Both the position numbers and the translations under genes were made by a program. Below the pieces are notes generated by a model. It was given only the letters and a program-made list of their open reading frames with translations. It was not told the origin of the DNA and ran no database searches. From Planctomycetaceae bacterium (GTDB taxonomy: Bacteria; Planctomycetota; Phycisphaerae; Phycisphaerales; SM1A02), in contig CANJIC010000138.1 of NCBI GenBank assembly GCA_947474205.1, positions 1-5,782 on the forward strand: a stretch of DNA of 5,782 bases, given 5' to 3'. Below are positions 1-5,657 of the stretch, piece by piece. Each line of letters opens with the position of its first letter. The first letter of the stretch is position 1.

Positions 1-720
1 GCGTGGCTGAAGGATCTGCAGGAAAAAGAAATCGCCAATCGTGGCGGAAGCCGCGCTGACGCGCAACGCAGCATTGAGGAGGAATTTCCCGGCACCACGA
101 TTGAGGAGTTCATGAATCGCCAAAAGAACCAGGCCTTGGCTGGCGATCTTTTAAACCGGCGCATTCGTCCGCGCACCATTGTGAGTTGGCGCGATGTGGA
201 GCGTTTATACGATGTCAACAGCGCGGCCTACAACCCACTCCCAACTATTCGCATTGGCCGCATCGCTGTCTTGAAATCCAATCAAGCTCAAGTGGATCAG
301 ATCAAGGCCAGCTTTGCGCAAGGCAAATCGTTCAGTCAAGTCTCCAAGGAATTAAACCTTGAGAATGATGGGCTGTGGCGCGAAATCAAAATTCCCCAGG
401 GGGGAATCGACGCTATTCCAGATATTGTCGATGAAATGAAATCCAGAATCAAGGGTCTCGCAATCAACAAAGTTGATGGACCAATTGAGACTAAAACCCA
501 AGTGACTTGGATGACTCTTATTTCGGAACAACAAGTGCGTGCAAAATCTATTTTTGATCCTCAATTGCAATTGCAGTTACGAAGACAAATAGAGGGTCAG
601 CGGTATTCGATCGAGCAACAGCACTATTTTCAGTCATTGCGAACGCGTTGGGTGGCCTCGGATTTGGAGTCCATGAAGGCTCGTTTGATTTCAATCACTT
701 TGAATAGATACTTTCGCTGA
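1..720 (+). CDS. SurA-like periplasmic foldase / parvulin-type peptidyl-prolyl isomerase, C-terminal part (5' truncated by window)
   Basis: The reading frame is open from base 1, so the gene starts upstream; 239 residues are visible. Numbering from the window edge, residues 1-71 are charged and helical and end in PRTIVSWRDVERLYD (57-71), the kind of helix that closes the SurA N-terminal chaperone domain just before the isomerase domain. PTIRIGRIAVL (about 82-92) then resembles the first strand of a parvulin domain, followed by a helix with QGKSFSQVSKEL (about 107-118) and a strand ending in VDGPIETKTQVTWMTL. The parvulin domain looks degenerate, so a chaperone role without isomerase activity is possible. 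SurA-type proteins act in the periplasm on outer-membrane protein folding. The signal peptide would lie outside the window. The C-terminal tail is rich in Gln and Arg. The gene ends in tandem in-frame stops (TGA TAG, 718-723). The family assignment rests on motif resemblance only; another SurA_N-domain protein is possible. Confidence 0.62.
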   Translation, partial: AWLKDLQEKEIANRGGSRADAQRSIEEEFPGTTIEEFMNRQKNQALAGDLLNRRIRPRTIVSWRDVERLYDVNSAAYNPLPTIRIGRIAVLKSNQAQVDQIKASFAQGKSFSQVSKELNLENDGLWREIKIPQGGIDAIPDIVDEMKSRIKGLAINKVDGPIETKTQVTWMTLISEQQVRAKSIFDPQLQLQLRRQIEGQRYSIEQQHYFQSLRTRWVASDLESMKARLISITLNRYFR

Positions 721-741
721 TAGAGATTGGATGTCTTGCGC

Positions 742-1146
742 TTACCAAGCGTCAAAGGCGCGCTTGATGTGCCGCAAGCTTTGTGGCTTTTGAAGTTGAT
801 CCATTTCAACGGCCACCACGTCAAATTGAATTTGCTTGCCGCGGAACATGCGACGCGACAAAAGCATTTGCGCCGCCATAACTAGATGGCGCCGCTTGCG
901 CCAGTCCACGCGCAACTCGGGCGCGTGCGTACCGGCACGGCGGGCTTTGACTTCAATCACAATCAATAGGTTGGTGTTGGGCAGCGTGGCCAACAAGTCA
1001 ATTTCCAAATGACCAAGGCGCAGATTTCGCGCAATGATGGTGTGGCCATTGGCTTGCAGAAAGTCGGCCGCGGCGACCTCGGCATTTTTACCCGTGTTAA
1101 TGCGCGCGATGGATTTTTCATTGGTGATCGTGGTCCTTTTGTTCAT
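742..1146 (-). CDS. yraN: YraN/UPF0102 family putative endonuclease-like protein
   Basis: This 134-residue protein has the restriction-endonuclease-like fold pattern of the UPF0102 (YraN) family, which is usually about 115-135 residues. Visible family features are TGKNAEVAAADFLQANGHTI (18-37) with E23, then NLRLGHLEIDLLA (41-53) supplying E48 and D50, then IVIEVKARR (62-70) with E65 and K67. Together these match the E...ExD...ExK metal-binding nuclease pattern. The late IQFDVVAVE strand (106-114) is also typical. The usual GEID reads LEID here, so the conserved glycine is replaced. Its cellular role is poorly defined; a nuclease role is inferred from the fold. The start at 1146 was chosen because it leaves a 17-residue N-terminus before the conserved core. 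An in-frame ATG at 1188 would add 14 residues, and neither start has a good Shine-Dalgarno sequence. The gene is convergent with the SurA-like gene (21 bp gap) and divergent from the amidotransferase gene. Confidence 0.85.
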   Translation of the reverse strand: MNKRTTITNEKSIARINTGKNAEVAAADFLQANGHTIIARNLRLGHLEIDLLATLPNTNLLIVIEVKARRAGTHAPELRVDWRKRRHLVMAAQMLLSRRMFRGKQIQFDVVAVEMDQLQKPQSLRHIKRAFDAW

Positions 1147-1199
1147 GTCGACATTGTGTGTGAATGCGCAGGCAATTCCGTAAAACATGCGGTTTTTCT

Positions 1200-1220
1200 T
1201 GTGCTATCTTTGCTCCACTA
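1200..1220 (+). promoter_or_regulatory. Candidate extended -10 promoter giving a leaderless amidotransferase mRNA
   Basis: TGCTATCTT at 1202-1210 fits an extended -10 element (TGn followed by TATCTT at 1205-1210). A start about seven bases after the hexamer would fall at 1217-1220, on or within three bases of the ATG at 1220. No purine-rich Shine-Dalgarno sequence lies before that ATG, which agrees with leaderless translation. No convincing -35 box is visible, as is usual for extended -10 promoters. This is pattern matching only. Confidence 0.4.
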
Positions 1221-1960
1221 TGGCCATTGTCATTCTTGCACATTCGTCCGATTGTCCCGCCGATTTACTGATGGATTCACTGCGTCACCACGGGCAACGC
1301 CTGCGCGTGATTCAACTGAATGCGGACGGCGTTGTGCCAGTTGACCTAGACGATGTTCATGGCGTGATCTCGCTTGGCGGTCCGCAGACCGTGCACTTAA
1401 ATGACGCGCCGTGGATGGCCGCTGAAAAAACATTCTTGAAGATGGCGCATGACGCCAACGTGCCGGTGCTTGGTCTGTGCTTGGGCGCGCAACTTCTTGC
1501 GTCGGCCTTGGGCGGCGAGACGCAAGCCATGAAGCAATCGGAGTTGGGTTGGCAAACGGTGAAGTTGAACCACATTGGACGCGAGGATGCGTTGTTTGTT
1601 GGACAGCCGTGGTCTAGTTTGAAAATGTGTTGGCACTCCGATGAGGTCACCAAATTGCCCGCTGGTGGGCAAGTGTTGGCGGGCAGCGCGGCGTGCGGCG
1701 TGCAAGCATTTTCCGTTGGTCTGCGCAGCTACGGCGTGCAATATCACCCGGAGTGGAATCGCGCCAGCATTCTGAAGCAAATCAATGGCTCCACTGCCAA
1801 GTTTCAAAGCGCGGGCATTGATGTGAACGCGTTGCGTTTGCAAACTGAATCCAACGGCGCTGAGCAAGAGCGTCTTGGCAGGCGCTTCTTTGACGCGGTG
1901 AACATTGTGCTTATGCCCGGCGACCGCGTGCATGAAGGCGTTGCCGCAAATCACCGCTGA
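1220..1960 (+). CDS. Stand-alone class I glutamine amidotransferase (GMP synthase-type GATase domain)
   Basis: This 246-residue protein consists of a triad glutamine amidotransferase domain. It begins with a beta strand (MAIVILAH), has the oxyanion-loop SLGGP at 51-55, the nucleophile elbow GLCLGAQLLA with Cys87, and the triad His176 and Glu178 in YGVQYHPEWN. All catalytic residues are present, so it should hydrolyse glutamine to glutamate and ammonia. No synthetase domain is fused or encoded next to it, so the acceptor substrate cannot be named. Relatives are often annotated simply as type 1 glutamine amidotransferase or GMP synthase-like. About 65 residues follow the HPE motif, giving a helical C-terminal extension (including QERLGRRFFDAVNIVL, 216-231). 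The start at 1220 is preferred over the in-frame ATG at 1187 because the family begins directly with the first strand; there is no Shine-Dalgarno at either. The protein is probably cytosolic, since no signal or membrane segment is seen. Confidence 0.88.
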   Translation: MAIVILAHSSDCPADLLMDSLRHHGQRLRVIQLNADGVVPVDLDDVHGVISLGGPQTVHLNDAPWMAAEKTFLKMAHDANVPVLGLCLGAQLLASALGGETQAMKQSELGWQTVKLNHIGREDALFVGQPWSSLKMCWHSDEVTKLPAGGQVLAGSAACGVQAFSVGLRSYGVQYHPEWNRASILKQINGSTAKFQSAGIDVNALRLQTESNGAEQERLGRRFFDAVNIVLMPGDRVHEGVAANHR

Positions 1961-1981
1961 ATTGCAGCTGTTTTGAATGTG

Positions 1982-2068
1982 TTGCCAACATGTCCAGCAT
2001 GATTTGGACAGGCCGTGCGCGCATGTCAACATTTTCAGCGCGACATGTGAACAACGCGGGGTTGGCAA
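1982..2068. repeat. Nested inverted repeats between convergent genes (possible three-way-junction structure or bidirectional terminator)
   Basis: The 121 bp gap between the amidotransferase stop (1960) and the polX stop (2082) holds three nested inverted repeats. An outer arm TTGCCAAC (1982-1989) is the exact reverse complement of GTTGGCAA (2061-2068). Inside it are hairpin one, TGTCCA (1991-1996) with TGGACA (2005-2010) and an 8-nt loop, and hairpin two, CATGTC (2022-2027) with GACATG (2042-2047) and a 14-nt loop, extendable by a G-T and a C-G pair. Together they could fold as a closed multibranch structure. No U-tract follows either stem, so a classical Rho-independent terminator is not supported. 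The arms also share the words CATGTC and ATGTCCA, the latter recurring at 2068-2074. Function is unknown. Confidence 0.45.
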
Positions 2069-2081
2069 TGTCCACGCGTCA

Positions 2082-3848
2082 TTACGCCGTGACTTTGGAG
2101 CGGCCGCGCGAAAGGCGCCAGGCTTCAAACTTTTTCCACGGCCAAGAGTTCACGCACTGTTGGGCGCGTAGTCCAGCGCGCCGCGCCGTCAGAATTCCGT
2201 AGCGCAAAAAATCAAAGTGTTCGCCGTCGTGCGCGTCCGTGTTTATGGAAATCATGGCGCCGCCCTCATGCGCCGCGCGCACCAACGCGTCGCGCAAATC
2301 TAAGCGCGCGGGATTGCAATTTATTTCAAGCGCCACGCCCGCCTTGGCCGCCGCCGCAATGACCACTTTCATATTGGGCTCAAGCCCAGGGCGGCCATTG
2401 AGAATTCGGCCAGTGGGGTGGCCAATCACATGCACAAATGGATTGGCGATAGCGGCAAGCAGACGCTCGGTGGCGGCCTCTGGAGTTTGCTTGAGCGCGG
2501 TGTGAGGGCTGGCCACCACCCAATCAAGTTCGGCAAGAACATCATCGGGATAATCCAAATGACCGTCGGCAAGAATGTCCACTTCACTTCCAACCAGAAC
2601 ATGAATACCTTTTATTTTTGCAGCCGCGGCGCGAATGTTCGCGGCGTGCTCGCGTAGACGCTCAATGGAAAGTCCATTGGCTTGCGCGCTTGAGCGACTG
2701 TGGTCCGTTATGGCAATGGCGTCAAAGCCGCGACTTTTGGCTGTTTCTATAAGTTCCTCTATGGACAGAACTCCATCGCTGGCGGTGGTGTGGCAATGCA
2801 ATTCGCGTTGGATATCGCCTTGTGAAATCAACTGCGCGGTGAGATTGTTCTCAAACTCGCCGTGGCTTTCACGCAACTCCGGCGCGATCCACTGCAAGTC
2901 AAGCTTGGCGTAAATGTCCTCTTCACTTTGACTGGCAAGCGGTTTCACGCCGCGCTGCTGCGGCGGAATTTCATCGCCGTCGTCGGCATACAAGCCGTAT
3001 TCATTCAGACGCATGGAGCGCTCAATGGCGCGCTCGCGCAAGACCACATTGTGATCCTTGCTGCCAGTAAAGTACATCAAGGCCGCGCCCCAATTCACGG
3101 CGGGCACGGCGCGAAGATCAACTTGCAAACCGTTATTCAAGCGCACGCTTGATTTGGTGTCGCCCGACACAAGCACCTTGGCCACCAACGGGTGCGCGCA
3201 GAAAAATTCCATGACGGGCGCGGGGTGTTCCGTGGCCACCAACAAGTCCACATCGCCAATGGTCTCGCGGCCGCGGCGCAAACTTCCAGCGAACTGGGCT
3301 TGCGTCACGCCTTTGATAGCGCGCAACTCTGTGACAAAAGTTTCCGCAATGGGCATGGCGTCGCCCAGTCGCGCGCGGTCGCCAGCGGTCTCTAAAAACG
3401 CAAGGTTTTCGCTTATATTTTGCAATGTCTTGGCGCCCATGCGCGGTAACTTCTCCAACGCGCCGCTGGCTAGCTGCGACTTCAACGTGGCCAAGTCCGT
3501 CACGCCGCCTTGATCCCACAGCAACTTCACCGTCTTGGGTCCAAGGCCCGGCACGCGCAGCACATCGATCAAGCCTGGCGGCAACTTGGCCAGCGCCTCT
3601 TCATGCGCCATTATTTTTCCAGTGGCCACAAACTCTTGAATCTTCTGTACGCTTGACGCGCCAAGGCCGTCGATGGATTTCAATTTGCCAAGATCACTCT
3701 TGCAAAGTTCCGCGACATCGTCTGACAGATCATCAACAATGCGAGCGGCTTTGCGATACGCCAACACCTTGAATTGATTTTCTCCAAGCACCTCAAGTGC
3801 GTCGGCGATGTGGTTGAAGAGAGTGGCGATGGATGCGTTGGCGCTCAT
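2082..3848 (-). CDS. polX: DNA polymerase/3'-5' exonuclease PolX (polymerase beta-like palm plus PHP domain)
   Basis: This 588-residue protein matches bacterial PolX in length (usually about 570-580) and domain order. The N-terminal 8-kDa-like domain contains NQFKVLAYRKAARI (24-37). Helix-hairpin-helix motifs for DNA backbone contact follow: IDGLGASSVQKI (59-70), VPGLGPKTVKLL (99-110) and LPRMGAKTLQNI (134-145). The nucleotidyltransferase palm has GSLRRGRE (188-195), the metal-binding pair D199 and D201 in GDVDLLV, and the third aspartate D244 in QVDLR; FTGSKDHN (260-267) is also characteristic. The C-terminal PHP phosphoesterase has HCH (351-353), D358, TDH (381-383), E422 in GSEVDI, H449 in SPH, H477 in GHPTG, and D538 and H540 in NTDAH, so its metal site looks intact. 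The expected role is gap-filling synthesis with 3'-5' exonuclease or AP-endonuclease activity in base-excision repair. The start at 3848 is fixed by a Shine-Dalgarno GAGGA (3856-3860) seven bases upstream; upstream in-frame ATGs lack one. Confidence 0.96.
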   Translation of the reverse strand: MSANASIATLFNHIADALEVLGENQFKVLAYRKAARIVDDLSDDVAELCKSDLGKLKSIDGLGASSVQKIQEFVATGKIMAHEEALAKLPPGLIDVLRVPGLGPKTVKLLWDQGGVTDLATLKSQLASGALEKLPRMGAKTLQNISENLAFLETAGDRARLGDAMPIAETFVTELRAIKGVTQAQFAGSLRRGRETIGDVDLLVATEHPAPVMEFFCAHPLVAKVLVSGDTKSSVRLNNGLQVDLRAVPAVNWGAALMYFTGSKDHNVVLRERAIERSMRLNEYGLYADDGDEIPPQQRGVKPLASQSEEDIYAKLDLQWIAPELRESHGEFENNLTAQLISQGDIQRELHCHTTASDGVLSIEELIETAKSRGFDAIAITDHSRSSAQANGLSIERLREHAANIRAAAAKIKGIHVLVGSEVDILADGHLDYPDDVLAELDWVVASPHTALKQTPEAATERLLAAIANPFVHVIGHPTGRILNGRPGLEPNMKVVIAAAAKAGVALEINCNPARLDLRDALVRAAHEGGAMISINTDAHDGEHFDFLRYGILTARRAGLRAQQCVNSWPWKKFEAWRLSRGRSKVTA

Positions 3849-3855
3849 GCGGAAT

Positions 3856-3860
3856 TCCTC
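3856..3860 (-). promoter_or_regulatory. Ribosome binding site of polX
   Basis: GAGGA on the minus strand lies seven bases before the ATG at 3848. It decides this start over the in-frame ATGs at 3911 and 3920, which would add 21 to 24 low-complexity residues and have no such site. Confidence 0.75.
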
Positions 3861-3891
3861 ACAGTGGCTTGGCGTTCCATGCGTGGCAGAT

Positions 3892-3913
3892 GCGTGCGCC
3901 TTCGGTCGCATGC
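3892..3913 (-). other. Stem-loop in the polX leader, downstream of tRNA-Arg
   Basis: Between the tRNA 3' end and the polX start, an imperfect inverted repeat (arms 3892-3900 and 3904-3913) would form a GC-rich stem on the minus-strand RNA. It has a three-base loop (GAA), one bulged A, and one A-C mismatch near the base. It could be a tRNA trailer structure, a weak terminator between tRNA and polX, or a leader element for polX. A run of T is not adjacent on the 3' side, so an intrinsic terminator is not well supported. The remainder of the 98 bp gap shows no clear promoter. Confidence 0.3.
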
Positions 3914-3946
3914 GGATCAATTCAATTTCACGCGGAAGAAAGTAAG

Positions 3947-4020
3947 CGCGGCTGGCAGGACTCGAACCTGCAACCCCAAGCTTCGTAGGCTTGTGCTCTA
4001 TCCAATTGAGCTACAGCCGC
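3947..4020 (-). tRNA. tRNA-Arg, anticodon ACG
   Basis: The minus strand folds as a complete 74-nt cloverleaf. The acceptor stem GCGGCTG pairs perfectly with CAGCCGC, with discriminator G at 3947. The D-stem is GCTC/GAGC with the conserved GG and A20, an arginine identity base. The anticodon stem is CAAGC/GCTTG with loop CTACGAA, giving anticodon ACG (3984-3986). The variable loop is GGGTT, and the T-arm is GCAGG-TTCGAGT-CCTGC. CCA is not encoded; the next bases on the minus strand are CTT. As in other bacteria, A34 should be deaminated to inosine by TadA, allowing CGU, CGC and CGA decoding. The 5' ten bases overlap the end of nuoN. Confidence 0.97.
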
Positions 4021-5657
4021 GTGGGTGAACAGTGTAGCGCAAGTTGCGCATTCTCTTCGCGAGGTGTTTCTTGAGTGGTGGTGGGAACTGGTTTAGCGCT
4101 AGAAGCAGGGCGAACTGGCGTAAAATCAGCGCTGTTGCCCAAAATGCGTGAGGCGAACAACGGCAGAAGAATGACCGCCACCGCGGCCACGGCGCCAGCA
4201 AAGCGTGGCCATGAACTTGGTCCCTTGATCACGCCTTCGGACGATGTTCCAGGTGGCGACAACGTTGGCACACCAATCAGCCGCAGGTAATACCACACAC
4301 TCACAGCGCTGTTGATTGCGGCAATGATGACCAGTGGCGTGTGGCCCGCTTGAATACCAGCCATGAACAACATCAGCTTGGCCCAGAAGCCAAGCAGCGG
4401 TGGCATGCCCATGAGCGAGCCCGAACCAATCGCAAGCCACGCGGCGAGTCCCGGATAGCGCCGGCCAATGCCGCTGAGCTCCTCAAAACTTTCAACATCT
4501 TCGCCGCGCTTTTGCAAGCCAGAGAGCGCGCCAAAGATGGCAAGGTTAGTGACGCCGTACGAGATCAGATAAAACAGCAGCGCCTCAAAGCCAAGACCAG
4601 GTCCAGCGATAATTGCAAGAACCATGTAGCCCGAATGCGAGATGGAACTGTACGCCAGCATCCGCTTGACGGACTTCTGCAAGAGCGCGCCAATATTTCC
4701 CAGCGTCATGGTGAGCGCGCAAATCATCCACAGCGTTGCAAGAATTGGCGCGGGCAAACCGCTGATCACCGTTCCAGTTTCAGAAAGGCCCGCGTGGCCG
4801 CTCCAACCCACGGTACTTAAAAGCAGCGCAAGTGCCGCAAATCCAGCGATTTTTGGAATGAACGACAGGAAGCCCGTGACGGGATTGGACGCGCCCTCGT
4901 ACACATCCGGCGCGTAGAAATGCATTGGAGCCGCCGCAAGTTTGTAGCAGAAGCCAAGGATGCACAGAATTAAACCCGTGGTGCCAAGCGTGTCAATTCC
5001 GCCGCGTCCAATTTGGTCGGCGAACACTTCGCGAATGGTTGTTAATTGCAGCGAGCCAGTGCTGCCATAGATAAGCGCGAAGCCATACAAGAAGATGGCC
5101 GTGCTCATGGCGCCAAGAAAGAAATATTTCACGGCGGCTTCTTGCGCGCGGCGCGTTCCGCGGCTCATGGCCACCATGATGTAGGTGGGCAAGCTTGTCA
5201 ATTCAAGCGCCAGAAAGAGCCAGACTAAATCGGGGCTGCCAGGAATAAGCATGGCGCCGCAAATGCTGAGCAACATGAACGCGTAAAATTCTCCGCGCAC
5301 CACGCGCATTGGATCAAACGTAGTCGCTCCGCGCGCAACGGCGTCCTCCATGCGTTGATCAATGTGGCCAACGGAAATGGCGACAAGGCCAATACCAACC
5401 ACCAGAATAATGGCCTTGATGATCTTGTTGAAGTGCGGCATGAGCACTCCGGCTTGCTCGGCGGCCTCGGTGGAATAGCCAAGAGCAAGCGCGACAAGCG
5501 AAGCGAGCAGAGTGCACGCCGCAAGAAGCGGAACAGATTTACGCAAAGTCTTGCTGCGGCTTAAGCCAATAATGCTGACCAACACGCTGCCGCCAAAAAC
5601 AATGATTTCAGGGGTTAATACAGCGATTTTTGGACCCATGGGAAGGAACGAACTCAT
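4011..5657 (-). CDS. nuoN: NADH-quinone oxidoreductase subunit N (complex I antiporter-like membrane subunit)
   Basis: This 548-residue polytopic membrane protein belongs to the proton-antiporter family (NuoL/M/N, Mrp). Many hydrophobic segments span residues about 13-505. Signature pieces are LELTSLPTYIMVAMSR (151-166) with the membrane glutamate E152, AVKYFFLGAMSTA (175-187), GFCYKLAAAPMHFYAPDVYEGA (235-256) with K239, SFIPKIAGF (265-273) with K269, KRMLAYSSISHSGYM (331-345), and MPPLLGFWAKLMLF (418-431) with K427. These charged residues correspond to the Glu and Lys proton-path residues known in E. coli NuoN. The protein should pump protons as part of NADH:quinone oxidoreductase in the cytoplasmic membrane. 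The start at 5657 is set by GGAGG (5665-5669) seven bases upstream and by an ATGA overlap with the preceding gene; the in-frame ATG at 5765 would lie inside that gene. The last 40 or so residues are hydrophilic and poorly conserved, and the stop (4011-4013) lies inside tRNA-Arg. Confidence 0.96.
   Translation of the reverse strand: MSSFLPMGPKIAVLTPEIIVFGGSVLVSIIGLSRSKTLRKSVPLLAACTLLASLVALALGYSTEAAEQAGVLMPHFNKIIKAIILVVGIGLVAISVGHIDQRMEDAVARGATTFDPMRVVRGEFYAFMLLSICGAMLIPGSPDLVWLFLALELTSLPTYIMVAMSRGTRRAQEAAVKYFFLGAMSTAIFLYGFALIYGSTGSLQLTTIREVFADQIGRGGIDTLGTTGLILCILGFCYKLAAAPMHFYAPDVYEGASNPVTGFLSFIPKIAGFAALALLLSTVGWSGHAGLSETGTVISGLPAPILATLWMICALTMTLGNIGALLQKSVKRMLAYSSISHSGYMVLAIIAGPGLGFEALLFYLISYGVTNLAIFGALSGLQKRGEDVESFEELSGIGRRYPGLAAWLAIGSGSLMGMPPLLGFWAKLMLFMAGIQAGHTPLVIIAAINSAVSVWYYLRLIGVPTLSPPGTSSEGVIKGPSSWPRFAGAVAAVAVILLPLFASRILGNSADFTPVRPASSAKPVPTTTQETPREENAQLALHCSPTRL
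4031..4049 (-). promoter_or_regulatory. Candidate tRNA-Arg promoter (-10) with adjacent palindrome inside the nuoN 3' end
   Basis: On the minus strand TACACT (4036-4031) is a 4/6 match to a -10 box, and a start about seven bases later would leave only a few bases before the tRNA 5' end at 4020. Directly upstream lies a perfect inverted repeat, GCGCAA-C-TTGCGC (4049-4037). No good -35 box is seen at the right distance. The palindrome may be an operator or chance; it also encodes part of the variable NuoN tail. Weak evidence. Confidence 0.25.

Noticed and set aside
738..752. Short inverted repeat CGCTT-ACC-AAGCG at the convergent yraN stop, as a terminator
   Set aside because: The stem is only 5 bp with no U-tract on either side and lies mostly in yraN codons. 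The related words at 761-765 suggest chance repetition of GCGC-rich codons.
1397..2128. Long open frame (243 codons) on the minus strand opposite the amidotransferase
   Set aside because: It is antisense to a gene with an intact catalytic triad, overlaps the polX 3' end, has no recognisable motif and is rich in His, Arg and Cys as expected of a shadow frame in GC-rich DNA.
2239..3513. Several plus-strand open frames opposite polX
   Set aside because: They overlap each other and the whole of the well-supported polX gene, show no domain signatures and have no consistent Shine-Dalgarno sites. They are shadow frames.
3947..4020. tRNA-Arg as an integration (att) site
   Set aside because: tRNA genes are common integrase targets, but there is no integrase, no duplicated tRNA 3' fragment and no foreign-looking gene next to it in this window.
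4341..4820. 159-codon plus-strand frame opposite nuoN
   Set aside because: Composition dominated by Arg, Ala, Gln and His is the complement of membrane-protein codons; nuoN is certain on the other strand.
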